Origin: an uncultured SAR86 cluster bacterium
GTDB lineage: Bacteria > Pseudomonadota > Gammaproteobacteria > Magnimaribacterales > D2472
NCBI GenBank assembly: GCA_902591565.1
Contig: CACJBC010000010.1
Span: forward strand, 1 to 38,598
Direction: 5' to 3'
Length of the DNA: 38,598 nucleotides
Below the pieces are notes generated by a model that was not told where the DNA came from, ran no database searches, and saw only the letters and a list, made by a program, of their open reading frames with translations. A program made the translations under genes and the position numbers. Positions 8,280-17,440 of the stretch are shown here, piece by piece (position 1 is the stretch's first letter; each line of letters starts with the position of its first letter).

Positions 8280-10022
8280 CTACATTTTTTCTATTGGTTT
8301 TATTCCTAAAAGCTTGAGCCCATTAGCTATAATGATTTTGACTGCATATAAACAATAAACTATTGAATCTGTATTTTCTTTTGATTCAGTTAGGACTTTG
8401 TTATCGTTGTAAAAACTATGAAAGCTTTGAGCAAAGTCTTTTAAGTAATAAATTATTAAATGAGGTTGGAGTGCATTAGCAGCCCTTAATACAATATGAG
8501 GATATTTGCTCATTTCATGAATCAACTTATCGCAATTAGTATAAGTATTATTGCTTATTGCAGTTGCATCTTCTGGCATTGAGCTAAAACTTTTATTATA
8601 TTTTTCTAGTAAAGAACATATTCTTGCATGAGCATACTGAATGTAGTAGAAAATATTTTCTTTGTTATCTGCTTGTGCGAGGTCTAAATCAAAGTCTAAA
8701 TGCTGATCAGCTTGTTTTGACAGATAATAAAATCTTGCAGCATCGGTTCCAATTTCATTTATTAAATCAGCTAAAGAGTAAAAATCACCAGACCTTGTCG
8801 ACATTTTTACTTTTTTTCCATCTTTAAAAAGATTTGCAAATTGAACAAGCTGGACATCTAATTTTTCTTTGTCAAAACCAAGTCCCTCAATTGATGCTTC
8901 AATTCTTTTAATATAACCATGGTGATCAGCTCCCCAAACATTTATTAACTTATCGAATCCTCTATCAATTTTATCTTTATGATAAGCAACATCAGAGGCA
9001 AAATAAGTAGCTCTTCCGTCATCTCGTATAAGAACTCTATTTTTATCGTCACCACTTTTGCTAGTATCTAACCAGACAGCGCCATTGTCTTCATAAGCAA
9101 GCTTATTTTTAATTAAATAATCTATGGCTTTTTTAATTTTAGATTTTTTATCACTTATATCTCCAAGGCTTGATTCGCTATACCATTTGTCAAAGGTAAC
9201 ATCAAAACTTTCAAGATCCGTCCTTATGGTCTTTAAAACCTCATCTAATGCAAAAGCTTTTATATCAGTCCATGCTCCATAATTCTCTTTTAATCTTAGT
9301 ATTAACTCATCTATTTCTTTTTCTTCATCTATGGGAAGATTTTCAATAAGAGAGGTTTTATCAATATCTAATTTGAGATTATTTTTATTTTTGAACGCTA
9401 ATGCTATTTCAGAAATATATGATCCTTTGTATGCATTTTTTGGAAAAAATCCATTAAGCTCATCCGAAAAAATTCTTGCAAAAACACTCGCTGTGAGAAT
9501 ATCTATTTGTCTTCCAGCATCATTTATATAATATTCTTTCTGAACTTTGTATCCAGAGGATGAAAGTATTCTTCCAATTGCATCACCATATGCCGCTCCT
9601 CTTCCATGCCCAACATGTAAAGGTCCGGTCGGATTAGCTGAAACAAATTCAATTTGAACTGATTTACCTTTTCCATAATCTGATTCACCAAACTTTTGCG
9701 ATTTTTGATTAATCTTATTAATAGTTGAAACAAAATCTGATCTTTTTAGAGTAATATTTATAAAACCTGGACCGGCAGATTCCACTTTTTCAAATTTTTT
9801 TGTTTTTTCAAGCCACTCAACTAGTGCAGTTGCGATATCTTTTGGGCTCTTTTTTAGATTGCTAGCAGCTATCATGCTGACATTTGTTGTCACATGGCCT
9901 TTATTGAGATCATCAGTAATAGAAGTAGAAAATTTTTTTTGTATTTGATTTATTTTCTCTTCTTCGATATTTTCAAATGAAGACAAAAATTTATTTATTT
10001 CCTCATTTAGTTTATCTATCAT
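8280..10022 (-). CDS. argS: Arginyl-tRNA synthetase ArgS
   Basis: Class I aminoacyl-tRNA synthetase charging tRNA-Arg. The HIGH-type motif appears as HVGH (136-139) in ANPTGPLHVGHGRGAAYGD. The KMSKS-equivalent is KMSTRSG, both normal for ArgS. An N-terminal Add-1 tRNA-binding domain and a C-terminal anticodon-binding domain (YIQYAHARICSLLEKY onward) are present, and 580 residues is typical. The start ATG overlaps the efp stop by 4 bases. Confidence 0.97.
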   Translation of the reverse strand: MIDKLNEEINKFLSSFENIEEEKINQIQKKFSTSITDDLNKGHVTTNVSMIAASNLKKSPKDIATALVEWLEKTKKFEKVESAGPGFINITLKRSDFVSTINKINQKSQKFGESDYGKGKSVQIEFVSANPTGPLHVGHGRGAAYGDAIGRILSSSGYKVQKEYYINDAGRQIDILTASVFARIFSDELNGFFPKNAYKGSYISEIALAFKNKNNLKLDIDKTSLIENLPIDEEKEIDELILRLKENYGAWTDIKAFALDEVLKTIRTDLESFDVTFDKWYSESSLGDISDKKSKIKKAIDYLIKNKLAYEDNGAVWLDTSKSGDDKNRVLIRDDGRATYFASDVAYHKDKIDRGFDKLINVWGADHHGYIKRIEASIEGLGFDKEKLDVQLVQFANLFKDGKKVKMSTRSGDFYSLADLINEIGTDAARFYYLSKQADQHLDFDLDLAQADNKENIFYYIQYAHARICSLLEKYNKSFSSMPEDATAISNNTYTNCDKLIHEMSKYPHIVLRAANALQPHLIIYYLKDFAQSFHSFYNDNKVLTESKENTDSIVYCLYAVKIIIANGLKLLGIKPIEKM

Positions 10023-10585
10023 TGCTTCGCCCTACCAAGATAGCTTTCATCTCTTGTATCAACCTTAACAATTTCTCCCTCATTAACAAAAAGAGGTACT
10101 TGAATTACAACTCCAGTCTCAAGTTCAGCAGGCTTAGTAGCTCCAGAAACTGTGTCACCTTTTACACCTGGTTCAGATTTTACAATTCTTAATTCTACAT
10201 TTACTGGAGGATCTACAAGTATTGGCTTGTCATCCCAGAGTATGATTTCACAAGTTTCCTGCCCAACAAGCCATCTTTTTGCATCTCCTATTTCGTTCAA
10301 ACCAATTTCTATTTGTTCATAGCTGTTTGAATCCATAAAATGCCAAGATTCACCATCTGTATATAAAAATTCCATGTCTTTATGATTCACATCTGCAGCT
10401 TCAACAGATTCTCCTGATTTAAATGTTTTATCGTTAGTATTACCAGTAAGAAGATTTTTATATTTAACTCTCATTACAGCTTGGCCTTTTCCTGGTTTAT
10501 GAAATTCATGCTCAACTATGGAGCAGGGGGCATTGTCAATTAAAATCTTAGTTCCATTTTTAAACTGGTTTGTAGAGATTTTCAT
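10019..10585 (-). CDS. efp: Translation elongation factor P
   Basis: Relieves ribosome stalling at polyproline stretches. All three beta-barrel domains are present in 188 residues. The modification-site loop is HKPGKGQA, with Lys33 in the position beta-lysylated in E. coli (Lys34), so an EpmA/EpmB-type modification is expected but must be encoded elsewhere. The C-terminal KVDTRDESYLGRAKQ is canonical. It is the first gene of the minus-strand run to hemW. The 165 bases upstream are shared with the divergent DUF1295 gene and should hold its promoter, but I could not pick a convincing one. Confidence 0.96.
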   Translation of the reverse strand: MKISTNQFKNGTKILIDNAPCSIVEHEFHKPGKGQAVMRVKYKNLLTGNTNDKTFKSGESVEAADVNHKDMEFLYTDGESWHFMDSNSYEQIEIGLNEIGDAKRWLVGQETCEIILWDDKPILVDPPVNVELRIVKSEPGVKGDTVSGATKPAELETGVVIQVPLFVNEGEIVKVDTRDESYLGRAKQ

Positions 10586-10750
10586 TTTATGTAAAAACTA
10601 ATGAAATATTATTTGTTAGTGCAATTGTAACTTTTTGTCATAAAACTAGCTAACAATCTGTTAAATAGTATTCGAAATATGTTTTGTTAAAATTAGATAG
10701 AATCAGAAAATAAGCATAAAATTAAACATAGCAGTTTTAAGGGAGATTTT

Positions 10751-11605
10751 ATGAAAGCAACAACAAATATATTTATATCATTAGCAGCATTTTTTATAGC
10801 CATTACTATTGCTGGTGCCACAGGAATAGATCAAGTTCTAAAGGTTGTGATATTGGCATTTTTAATCCAATGGATTGCTTTTATACCTGCTTATGTACTA
10901 CAAACAGAAAAGTTTTATGATTTGACAGGTAGTTTTACTTACTTATCTGTTGTTTGGTATTCATTAGCTTTATCATCTCAAAATTTAACAGTTTTAAATA
11001 AAGCAAATGTAATAGTTGTTGTCTTGATATCTATTTGGGCTGTGAGATTGGGCTCTTTCTTATTTATGAGAATCCATAGGGATGGAGAAGATAAAAGATT
11101 TAGAACAATAAAACCATCTGCCACACAGTTTTTTATGACTTGGACCTTACAAGGATTATGGGTTTCATTATGCTCCATGTGCGCTTTAACAGCCATAGCC
11201 TCTGAAACTGGCGTTCTAATAAACAATTTGTTTTATTTTGGCTTTACTTTATTTATATTTGGCTTTGCTATCGAAGTTATTGCTGATAATCAAAAATCTA
11301 AATTTAGATCAGTGCCTGAAAATAGAGATAAATATATCACTAGTGGCTTATGGGCTAAGTCAAGACATCCTAATTTTTTTGGTGAAATTATGCTTTGGAC
11401 AGGTATTGCAATTATCTCTTTGAGTTCTTTGGAAGGAATGCAGTACTTAACATTAATATCGCCATTATTTACTTATTTGTTGTTAGTGTATGTCAGTGGA
11501 GTTCGCATGTTAGAAGCAAGGGCAGATAAAAAATGGGGTGATGATGAACTATATATGAAATATAAGAAAGAAACTCCAGTCCTAATGATTAAATTCTGGA
11601 AATAG
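10751..11605 (+). CDS. DUF1295 membrane protein (steroid 5-alpha-reductase-like)
   Basis: Polytopic membrane protein (284 residues, about seven hydrophobic segments) of the DUF1295 / 3-oxo-5-alpha-steroid 4-dehydrogenase-like superfamily, which also includes isoprenylcysteine methyltransferases. The conserved C-terminal signature is KYITSGLWAKSRHPNFFGE followed by LEARADKKWGDDELYMKYKKETP. A strong ribosome-binding site (AAGGGAGA, 10739-10746) precedes the ATG. Substrate unknown; a lipid or isoprenoid reductase is plausible by family. Confidence 0.85.
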   Translation: MKATTNIFISLAAFFIAITIAGATGIDQVLKVVILAFLIQWIAFIPAYVLQTEKFYDLTGSFTYLSVVWYSLALSSQNLTVLNKANVIVVVLISIWAVRLGSFLFMRIHRDGEDKRFRTIKPSATQFFMTWTLQGLWVSLCSMCALTAIASETGVLINNLFYFGFTLFIFGFAIEVIADNQKSKFRSVPENRDKYITSGLWAKSRHPNFFGEIMLWTGIAIISLSSLEGMQYLTLISPLFTYLLLVYVSGVRMLEARADKKWGDDELYMKYKKETPVLMIKFWK

Positions 11606-11685
11606 AAGTTTTAGTAAAAATAAAAAAAAAGTTTTATTATATTAATATGACTGTTAATATGGTCAGTCTTAAAGGGAGACTTAAC

Positions 11686-12435
11686 ATGAAAAGAAAATTA
11701 AACTTTATGCATTTGTGCATGGTTATGGCGCTTTCTGCACCTTTACATTCATCTGATATGGAAAGTGTGCTTGAGGTTGGTAGAGATAACCAACAGTTGT
11801 CAGCTAAATCACAATCATTAATTGATTCCACAGAAAGGCAGACTGATAAAATTGTTAACGAATGGAAGGCTGTTTCAAAACAAGTTGAAGGTTTAAAGCT
11901 GTATAACGCACAAAAAAGAATTCAGATTCAAGCTCAGCTTGACTTAATGGATAAGCTTGATGAGCAACTTGTTCAGGTTGTTGTTATGCAAAGGCAAATA
12001 CCTCCTTTAGCTGAAAAAATGCTTGATAGTTTAGAGTCTTTTATCTCTCTTGATACTCCCTTCAGGATTGAAGAAAGACAAAATCGAATCGATCTAGTCC
12101 GATCATCATTAGCTAAGCCTAAAGTTACAGCTTCCGAGCAAGTACGACAAGTTCTAGAGGCTTATAATATTGAAGCAGAATACGGAAGAAAAATTGATAC
12201 GTATGAGAGTACTCTTAATGATGGAACTGTTGTGAATATATTAGTAATTGGAAGAATTGGGATGTTCTATCAAACTAAGGATGAGCAATCAAGCGGCAGA
12301 TGGAATAATGAAACTGGTCAATGGGATGAATTACCTGGTTCTTACAGAAAACCAATAAGAGACGGCATAAGAATGGCTAAAAAGTTAGCCCCAACAGATA
12401 TGCTAATGATGCCTATTATTAAAGGAGAGGCGTAA
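11686..12435 (+). CDS. DUF3450 periplasmic protein of the TonB2-type cluster
   Basis: Secreted coiled-coil protein of the DUF3450 family. The open frame reaches 11647, but the ATG at 11686 follows a good Shine-Dalgarno (AAAGGGAGA, 11671-11679) and begins a signal peptide (KRKLNFMHLCMVMALSAPLHSS). The mature part is a long heptad-like helix (QLSAKSQSLIDSTERQTDKIV) followed by a conserved C-terminal domain (RIGMFYQTKDEQSSGRWNNE). DUF3450 genes regularly head ExbB/TonB2 operons in marine gammaproteobacteria and are thought to work with the energy-transduction complex; mechanism unknown. Its stop overlaps the next ATG (TAATG). Confidence 0.87.
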   Translation: MKRKLNFMHLCMVMALSAPLHSSDMESVLEVGRDNQQLSAKSQSLIDSTERQTDKIVNEWKAVSKQVEGLKLYNAQKRIQIQAQLDLMDKLDEQLVQVVVMQRQIPPLAEKMLDSLESFISLDTPFRIEERQNRIDLVRSSLAKPKVTASEQVRQVLEAYNIEAEYGRKIDTYESTLNDGTVVNILVIGRIGMFYQTKDEQSSGRWNNETGQWDELPGSYRKPIRDGIRMAKKLAPTDMLMMPIIKGEA

Positions 12436-13820
12436 TGAAAAATATACAAAAGATATCAATATTTATGCTTACCATAAGTAGTTTTGCATTTGCTCAAGAT
12501 ACCCAAAATGAAGAGGAAGAACTTTCAACTGTTGAAGCACTGTTAGCGCTTGTAAAAGAAGGAAAAACTGTAGAACAAGCAGCTAATGCTGATAGAGAAA
12601 GCAAGTTTATAGCTAACAAAAATAAACAAGCATCTATTTTAGCTGCTGAAAAACGAGAGCTAGCAAGACAGGAAAAAATTGCGGACACACTAGAAGCAGA
12701 ATATAAAAAGAATGAAGAAATTCTTCGAGTAAAAGAAGAGGCCTACAACAAAGAACTTGGTTCGCTTGTTGAACTTTTTGGACATTTACAAAGCTCTGCT
12801 GGTGAGGCTGCTGTCCAATTTTCTGGCTCATTAACTGGTGCAGAGTATGGGCAAGACAGAGTTAAGTTTTTAAATAGCCTAACTGGAAAAATGTCTGAAA
12901 CAACTGAGTTACCAACAATTAGAGAGATTGAAGGTCTTTGGTATGAATTGCAACGTGAAATGGTTGCAAGTGGTCAAGTTGTTTCTTTCACTACAAACGT
13001 TATAGACGTAGATGGCGAAACGTCAGAGTGTAATGTTACTAGGATTGGATTATTTAATGCTGTTTGTGATGGAAAATATCTTGAATACGCAACTTCAAAA
13101 GGACAATATGCATTTTTACCAAGACAACCTGCAGGCAGATATACAAAAACTGCCAGCAAAATAGGCAATGCTGATCCTGGTGAACAGGTAAAATTTGGTG
13201 TTGACCCAACCGGCCCTACTGGCGGAAGTCTGTTAGCAAACTTAATACAAACACCATCTTTAATGGAAAGAGCTCAGCAGGGTAGAGAGGTAGGATATGC
13301 AATTATTGCTGTTGGTATTATTGCAGTTATATTTGCTTTTTATAAGTTATATAGTTTATATATGATTGGAACAGCAGTTAGAAAACAAGCTGGTCAAAAA
13401 GCAGCAGATCCATCAAACCCACTTGGAAGAGTGCTTAAAGTAGGAAAGGATAATTTTGATAAAGATATTGATACTCTCGAATTAAAATTAGCTGAAGCAA
13501 TTATGGCTGAAAGACCTGCAATCGATCAGGGCATTGGATTTATAAAAATTATTTCAGTTATAGCGCCACTAGCAGGACTATTAGGCACGGTAACTGGTAT
13601 GATTGTTACTTTCCAGATGATTACCTTATATGGTACGGGCGATCCAAAGCTGATGGCTGGAGGTATTTCACAAGCTCTTGTAACAACAGTTTTAGGTTTA
13701 TTGGTAGCAATACCAACAAGTTTGCTGCACTCGTTTACGCAGTCATCTGCTAGAGGAATTATAAGCATTCTTGAGGAACAAAGTACTGGTATTCTTGCTG
13801 AAAGGGCAGAATCTAAGTAG
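12435..13820 (+). CDS. TtpC-like long ExbB-family proton-channel protein
   Basis: Long member of the MotA/TolQ/ExbB family (461 residues against about 170-240 for ExbB). Order: signal peptide (MKNIQKISIFMLTISSFAFA), a charged coiled coil (about 60-120), a periplasmic domain with a Cys pair (SECNVTRIGLFNAVCDG), a first membrane helix (IIAVGIIAVIFAFYKLYSLY), then the ExbB pore helices (ISVIAPLAGLLGTVTGMIVTF and ALVTTVLGLLVAIPTSLLHSF). This matches TtpC of Vibrio TonB2 systems, which is needed together with ExbB2/ExbD2. It is translationally coupled to the DUF3450 gene. Confidence 0.9.
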   Translation: MKNIQKISIFMLTISSFAFAQDTQNEEEELSTVEALLALVKEGKTVEQAANADRESKFIANKNKQASILAAEKRELARQEKIADTLEAEYKKNEEILRVKEEAYNKELGSLVELFGHLQSSAGEAAVQFSGSLTGAEYGQDRVKFLNSLTGKMSETTELPTIREIEGLWYELQREMVASGQVVSFTTNVIDVDGETSECNVTRIGLFNAVCDGKYLEYATSKGQYAFLPRQPAGRYTKTASKIGNADPGEQVKFGVDPTGPTGGSLLANLIQTPSLMERAQQGREVGYAIIAVGIIAVIFAFYKLYSLYMIGTAVRKQAGQKAADPSNPLGRVLKVGKDNFDKDIDTLELKLAEAIMAERPAIDQGIGFIKIISVIAPLAGLLGTVTGMIVTFQMITLYGTGDPKLMAGGISQALVTTVLGLLVAIPTSLLHSFTQSSARGIISILEEQSTGILAERAESK

Positions 13821-13832
13821 GAGCTAGGGTCT

Positions 13833-14363
13833 ATGCTTTTTGCATTTACTGAAGCAATTTCTTCCATAAGAGATTTTATGGAAGCTGGAGGAAGTGTTCT
13901 ATGGCTTATAGCCCTTCTTGTTTTTTTTATGTGGGGAATGATTTTTGAGAGAATATGGTATCTTTCTCATGCCTATCAAGAATATATAACAAGTCTATCA
14001 GCCAAATGGAATTCTAGAAGTGATAAAAAATCATGGCATGCTCTTCAAATCAGGGAGATGATGATCTCTCAAGCAAAGATGGAGATTAATAAGAACATTA
14101 GTATTATCCAGACTTGTATTGTTTTGGCGCCGTTGCTTGGTCTTTTAGGAACTGTTACAGGCATGATTGAGGTATTTCAGGTTATGGCTTTTAATGGCGG
14201 TGGTGATGCTAGAGCTATGGCAGGAGGTGTTTCAAAAGCAACTCTACCAACAATGGCAGGTATGGTAGCGGCACTGTCTGGTTCTTTTGCTGCAATTTAT
14301 TTAACCAGTACAAGTAAAAGACATGAATCCGAGCTTAATGATATTATTAAAAGAGAGATATAG
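13833..14363 (+). CDS. exbB: ExbB-type proton-channel subunit
   Basis: Inner-membrane subunit of the proton-driven TonB motor, 176 residues. Three membrane helices are visible: VLWLIALLVFFMWGMIFERI near the N-terminus, then IIQTCIVLAPLLGLLGTVTGM and ATLPTMAGMVAALSGSFAAIY. The LGLLGTVTGMI...GVSKATLPTMAG pattern is the family signature. It starts 12 bases after the TtpC-like gene with TAGGAG before it. It is the second ExbB-fold protein in the operon, as expected for the TonB2 type. Confidence 0.93.
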   Translation: MLFAFTEAISSIRDFMEAGGSVLWLIALLVFFMWGMIFERIWYLSHAYQEYITSLSAKWNSRSDKKSWHALQIREMMISQAKMEINKNISIIQTCIVLAPLLGLLGTVTGMIEVFQVMAFNGGGDARAMAGGVSKATLPTMAGMVAALSGSFAAIYLTSTSKRHESELNDIIKREI

Positions 14364-14372
14364 AGGAAAAAA

Positions 14373-14783
14373 ATGAGAAGAAATGCAATTACAAGCGCTG
14401 TTCAAGAAGAAAGTGATGAAATTAATTTAACACCAATGCTTGATGTTGTTTTCATCATGCTTATATTTTTTATTGTTACAGCAAATTTTATTAAAGAGCC
14501 AGGCTTAGAAATTAATAGGCCCGATTCAGATACGGCCGAGACTCAAGAGAATGCTGCAATTTTGATTGCTGTGGGTCCAACTGGAGAAGTCTGGATGGAC
14601 GGAAGAAGAATTGATGTTCGTCAGGTAAAAGCTAATGTTGTTAAGTTATTGGCGGATAATCCTCAAGGCTCTGTCGTAATTCAAGCAGATGAAAAAGCAA
14701 TGGCAGATACAATTATTCAAGTTATGGATGGTGCAAGAGAGGCCGGAGTTAATGCTATATCCTTAGCATCTGAGCCAAAATAG
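14373..14783 (+). CDS. exbD: ExbD-type biopolymer transport protein
   Basis: Single-pass partner of ExbB, 136 residues. The transmembrane helix carries the essential aspartate in NLTPMLDVVFIMLIFFIVTA (about residues 21-40). A periplasmic domain follows (VVIQADEKAMADTIIQVMD ... AREAGVNAISLA). It starts 9 bases after exbB behind AGAGGAAAA. Confidence 0.94.
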   Translation: MRRNAITSAVQEESDEINLTPMLDVVFIMLIFFIVTANFIKEPGLEINRPDSDTAETQENAAILIAVGPTGEVWMDGRRIDVRQVKANVVKLLADNPQGSVVIQADEKAMADTIIQVMDGAREAGVNAISLASEPK

Positions 14784-14787
14784 TTTT

Positions 14788-15492
14788 ATGGATCAAATTT
14801 CTTCAGCACTTAAACCTGTATTCGGACCTCTACAGGATTTATATAACAAAGCATTTAATGCTAATAAATATGCTGCTGGTGTAGGATTATCTGTTGTAAT
14901 TACCACTTTTCTTTTTTTTGTAATGGTTATACTTATATCTTTAGGCGACAGTGGAATGAAAGAAGATACTTCAGTCAAACTAGCTGACATTGTTATGCCT
15001 GAAAGACAAATTGATACTTTTTTATCAGAAGTTGATAAGCCAGATAAACCAGAAGAGCAACCAGAAGATATTGCTCAGCCAGAGTTAGACCTTCAACCTC
15101 TTGCTGGTATAGATGTATCAATAGCAAAACCTAAGGCTAATTTTAAATCAAGCGGCTCATTTTTTCGTGATGGTGAATACATTCCTCTTTTTAAGGTTCA
15201 GCCAATATATCCACGAAGAGCACAAGAAAGAGGAACTCAAGGTTTTGCAATTGTCTCCTTTACAATTACTGAGAGTGGAAGTGTTGAAAATGCAAAAGCG
15301 ATTGAAGGCTATTGTGGTGATCCAACTGGACCTGAATCAGAATTAAGGCCTTGCACAATGTTTAATAGTGCATCTGCAAGAGCTGCTCTTAAACTAAAAT
15401 ATAAACCAAAAATTGTTGATGGCAAAGCAACCTCAGTAAGTGATGTTTTACATAGATTCACTTTTATAATGTCCGACGAAGAGGCTAGGTAA
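14788..15492 (+). CDS. tonB: TonB energy-transducing protein
   Basis: Links the ExbB/ExbD motor to outer-membrane receptors. N-terminal membrane anchor (VGLSVVITTFLFFVMVILIS, about 33-52), a short acidic and Pro-containing linker (KPDKPEEQPEDIAQPELD), and a C-terminal TonB domain (PLFKVQPIYPRRAQERGTQG, VSFTITESGSVENAKAIEG). It has 234 residues. The linker is much shorter than in E. coli TonB, as is usual for TonB2-type proteins. It starts 4 bases after exbD and its stop overlaps the TPR gene. Confidence 0.93.
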   Translation: MDQISSALKPVFGPLQDLYNKAFNANKYAAGVGLSVVITTFLFFVMVILISLGDSGMKEDTSVKLADIVMPERQIDTFLSEVDKPDKPEEQPEDIAQPELDLQPLAGIDVSIAKPKANFKSSGSFFRDGEYIPLFKVQPIYPRRAQERGTQGFAIVSFTITESGSVENAKAIEGYCGDPTGPESELRPCTMFNSASARAALKLKYKPKIVDGKATSVSDVLHRFTFIMSDEEAR

Positions 15493-16937
15493 TGAAATTA
15501 ATTTCAAGTAAAAATAATTTTTTATATATATTCTTTATATTAGCAATTTCTCTATTGTATATGCCTGCTATATTGCATGCTCAATCAGCAGATGACCAAC
15601 CAAAAAAACAAGTTAAATATAGAAAAGCTAGAGCACTTTCAACAAGCACTGCTAAAAAAATGGCCAAGGTTTACGAAGCACTAGAAGAAGTTGATGAAAA
15701 GGGCGAGCCTAATCCAGATATGGAAACAGTTATAGAAATTTTAACTGATTTAAGAAATCAGAAAGATTCACTAAAAAGCTATGATCGTTCAGTTATGTGG
15801 AATGCATGGGGTTATGTGTATTTTTCAGAAGAAAAATATATCAAGGCTATTGAGGCATATAATTATTTATTAAATGAGCCTGAGGGAACTATTCCTTTAA
15901 GAGTATCTGCTCTCCTAACTCTCGGACAGCTTTATTTGAGTCAAGAAGATTACAATAAAGGCATAAAATATATTCTTCAATGGATGGATGAAGTTGAGAC
16001 TGTAACAGCTCAAGCATGGCAGTTGCTAGGAAGAGCATACTATTCTGTTGGAGATTACAATAAAGCTATTTCATCTCTAGAAAATGCAATTGCTTTAGCA
16101 GAAGAGGAAGGATATAAACCTAAGGAAAGTTGGTATGTGATTCTTGCGGCCTCTATTGGTGAACTTAAAAATGAAATTGGAGAAAAAGAGTCATATCTTA
16201 GACAGCTAGAAATATATGAAATATTAGTAAATTTATATCCAAAAAAACTATACTTTATTCAACTAGGCGGAATATATAACGAGCTTGGCAGAGAAAGGGA
16301 TTATATGATCACGCTAAAAGCAGCATACCAAAAAGATATGCTTAACAGAGAAACAGAATATTTGGCATTAGCACAATTACTCCTTTTAAACCAAAATCCT
16401 TATTGGGCAGCCGAGGTTTTGGTCTCCGGCCAGAATAAGATAGTCACGTATAATGAAACCAAAAAAGATGAAGTTACAGGTGAAGAAATAAAAATAGAAA
16501 AAACTGGTCCGGTTATAAAAGAAACTGAAAAAAACTTAAAACTATTAGCTGATTCATGGAGAATGGCTCAAGAAATAGACAAAGCAATACCAGTATTAGA
16601 AAAGGCTGCGAAGATGTCTAATGATGGTAAGTCATATGTTCTTTTAGGTAACTTGTATTTATCTGAAGATAAAATTGAGCAAGCTGTTGACTCTATAAAA
16701 AAGGGACTAAAAAAAGGCAAAATTGATAAGATTTCTCAAGTACACCTAACTCTTGGACAAGCATATTTTGAATTACAAAAGTTTGATGATGCTAAAAAAG
16801 AATTTAGAATTGCTGCTAGAGATAAAGATAAAAAAGTGAAAACCACAGCTAACAATTGGTTAAAATATACTGAAAATGAAGAAATAAGGGTAAAAAATCT
16901 TGCTCTTAGAAGAGAGTATATTCAAAGTCAGTCATAA
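15492..16937 (+). CDS. TPR-repeat lipid/periplasmic protein of the TonB cluster
   Basis: 481-residue protein with an N-terminal hydrophobic export segment (FLYIFFILAISLLYMPAILHA, likely cleaved after AHA-type HAQSA) and many tetratricopeptide repeats, e.g. SVMWNAWGYVYFSEEKYIKA, AQAWQLLGRAYYSVGDYNKA, KSYVLLGNLYLSEDKIEQAV and QVHLTLGQAYFELQKFDDAK. The last gene of Vibrio-type TonB2 clusters is a similar TPR protein; it probably scaffolds the complex in the periplasm. ATG overlaps the tonB stop (TAATG). It converges on folA with a 6-base overlap. Confidence 0.88.
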   Translation: MKLISSKNNFLYIFFILAISLLYMPAILHAQSADDQPKKQVKYRKARALSTSTAKKMAKVYEALEEVDEKGEPNPDMETVIEILTDLRNQKDSLKSYDRSVMWNAWGYVYFSEEKYIKAIEAYNYLLNEPEGTIPLRVSALLTLGQLYLSQEDYNKGIKYILQWMDEVETVTAQAWQLLGRAYYSVGDYNKAISSLENAIALAEEEGYKPKESWYVILAASIGELKNEIGEKESYLRQLEIYEILVNLYPKKLYFIQLGGIYNELGRERDYMITLKAAYQKDMLNRETEYLALAQLLLLNQNPYWAAEVLVSGQNKIVTYNETKKDEVTGEEIKIEKTGPVIKETEKNLKLLADSWRMAQEIDKAIPVLEKAAKMSNDGKSYVLLGNLYLSEDKIEQAVDSIKKGLKKGKIDKISQVHLTLGQAYFELQKFDDAKKEFRIAARDKDKKVKTTANNWLKYTENEEIRVKNLALRREYIQSQS

Positions 16938-17438
16938 CTTTAAGTACTCCTCAATTTTAAAATTGTAATCATTGTTTTCATCTTTTTCATATGATTTAGA
17001 TGAAATTTTCTTCCAGTTAGACATATCAATTTTTGGATAATAAATATCTCCTTTAACATTACAATCAACCCTAGTAATGACAAGCTTATTTACTGAAGAT
17101 GAGGTCTCTTTGAAAAGATAGCCACCACCAATAATTATTATTTCATTATCTATATTTTCTTTTTTGTTATGCTTTTCGGCACTATTTATGGCATCTTCTA
17201 AATTATTAAATACATCAGCGCCATCAATTTTTTTTAGAGTTTTAGATATTACATAATTTATTCTATTAGGAAGAGGTCTCCCAATAGACTCATATGTTTT
17301 TCTTCCCATGATTATTATTTTATTGAGAGTATATTTTTTAAAATGAGCAAGATCATCTTTTAAATTCCATGGCAAATCATTATCCACTCCAATGACAAGA
17401 TCATTCGAAACAGCAACAAGATGGGAGATAGTTTTCAT
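16932..17438 (-). CDS. folA: Dihydrofolate reductase FolA
   Basis: Reduces dihydrofolate to tetrahydrofolate with NADPH. The signature is ISHLVAVSNDLVIGVDNDLPWNLKDDLAHFK, given here in parts: VIGVDNDLPW and the catalytic acidic residue in LKDDLAHFK. IIMGRKTYESIGRPLPNR and IIIGGGYLFKE follow. It has 168 residues, slightly longer than E. coli (159). It lies 2 bases after thyA, the enzyme whose product it recycles. Confidence 0.96.
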   Translation of the reverse strand: MKTISHLVAVSNDLVIGVDNDLPWNLKDDLAHFKKYTLNKIIIMGRKTYESIGRPLPNRINYVISKTLKKIDGADVFNNLEDAINSAEKHNKKENIDNEIIIIGGGYLFKETSSSVNKLVITRVDCNVKGDIYYPKIDMSNWKKISSKSYEKDENNDYNFKIEEYLKL

Positions 17439-17440
17439 TT

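Noticed and set aside
8624-9733. Additional small open frames overlapping argS and many other genes
   Set aside because: They lie wholly inside well-conserved genes on the other strand or frame, and their translations show no domain or signal; they are shadows.
10586-10750. Riboswitch or small RNA in the efp/DUF1295 gap
   Set aside because: The 165 bases are AT-rich with no convincing stem-loops or known riboswitch motifs; it is treated as a plain divergent promoter region.
11641-11685. Operator (TGAC-n10-GTCA, 11648-11665) or Fur box before the TonB cluster
   Set aside because: Four-base arms are too short to separate from chance in this AT-rich DNA, and nothing there resembles a Fur box.
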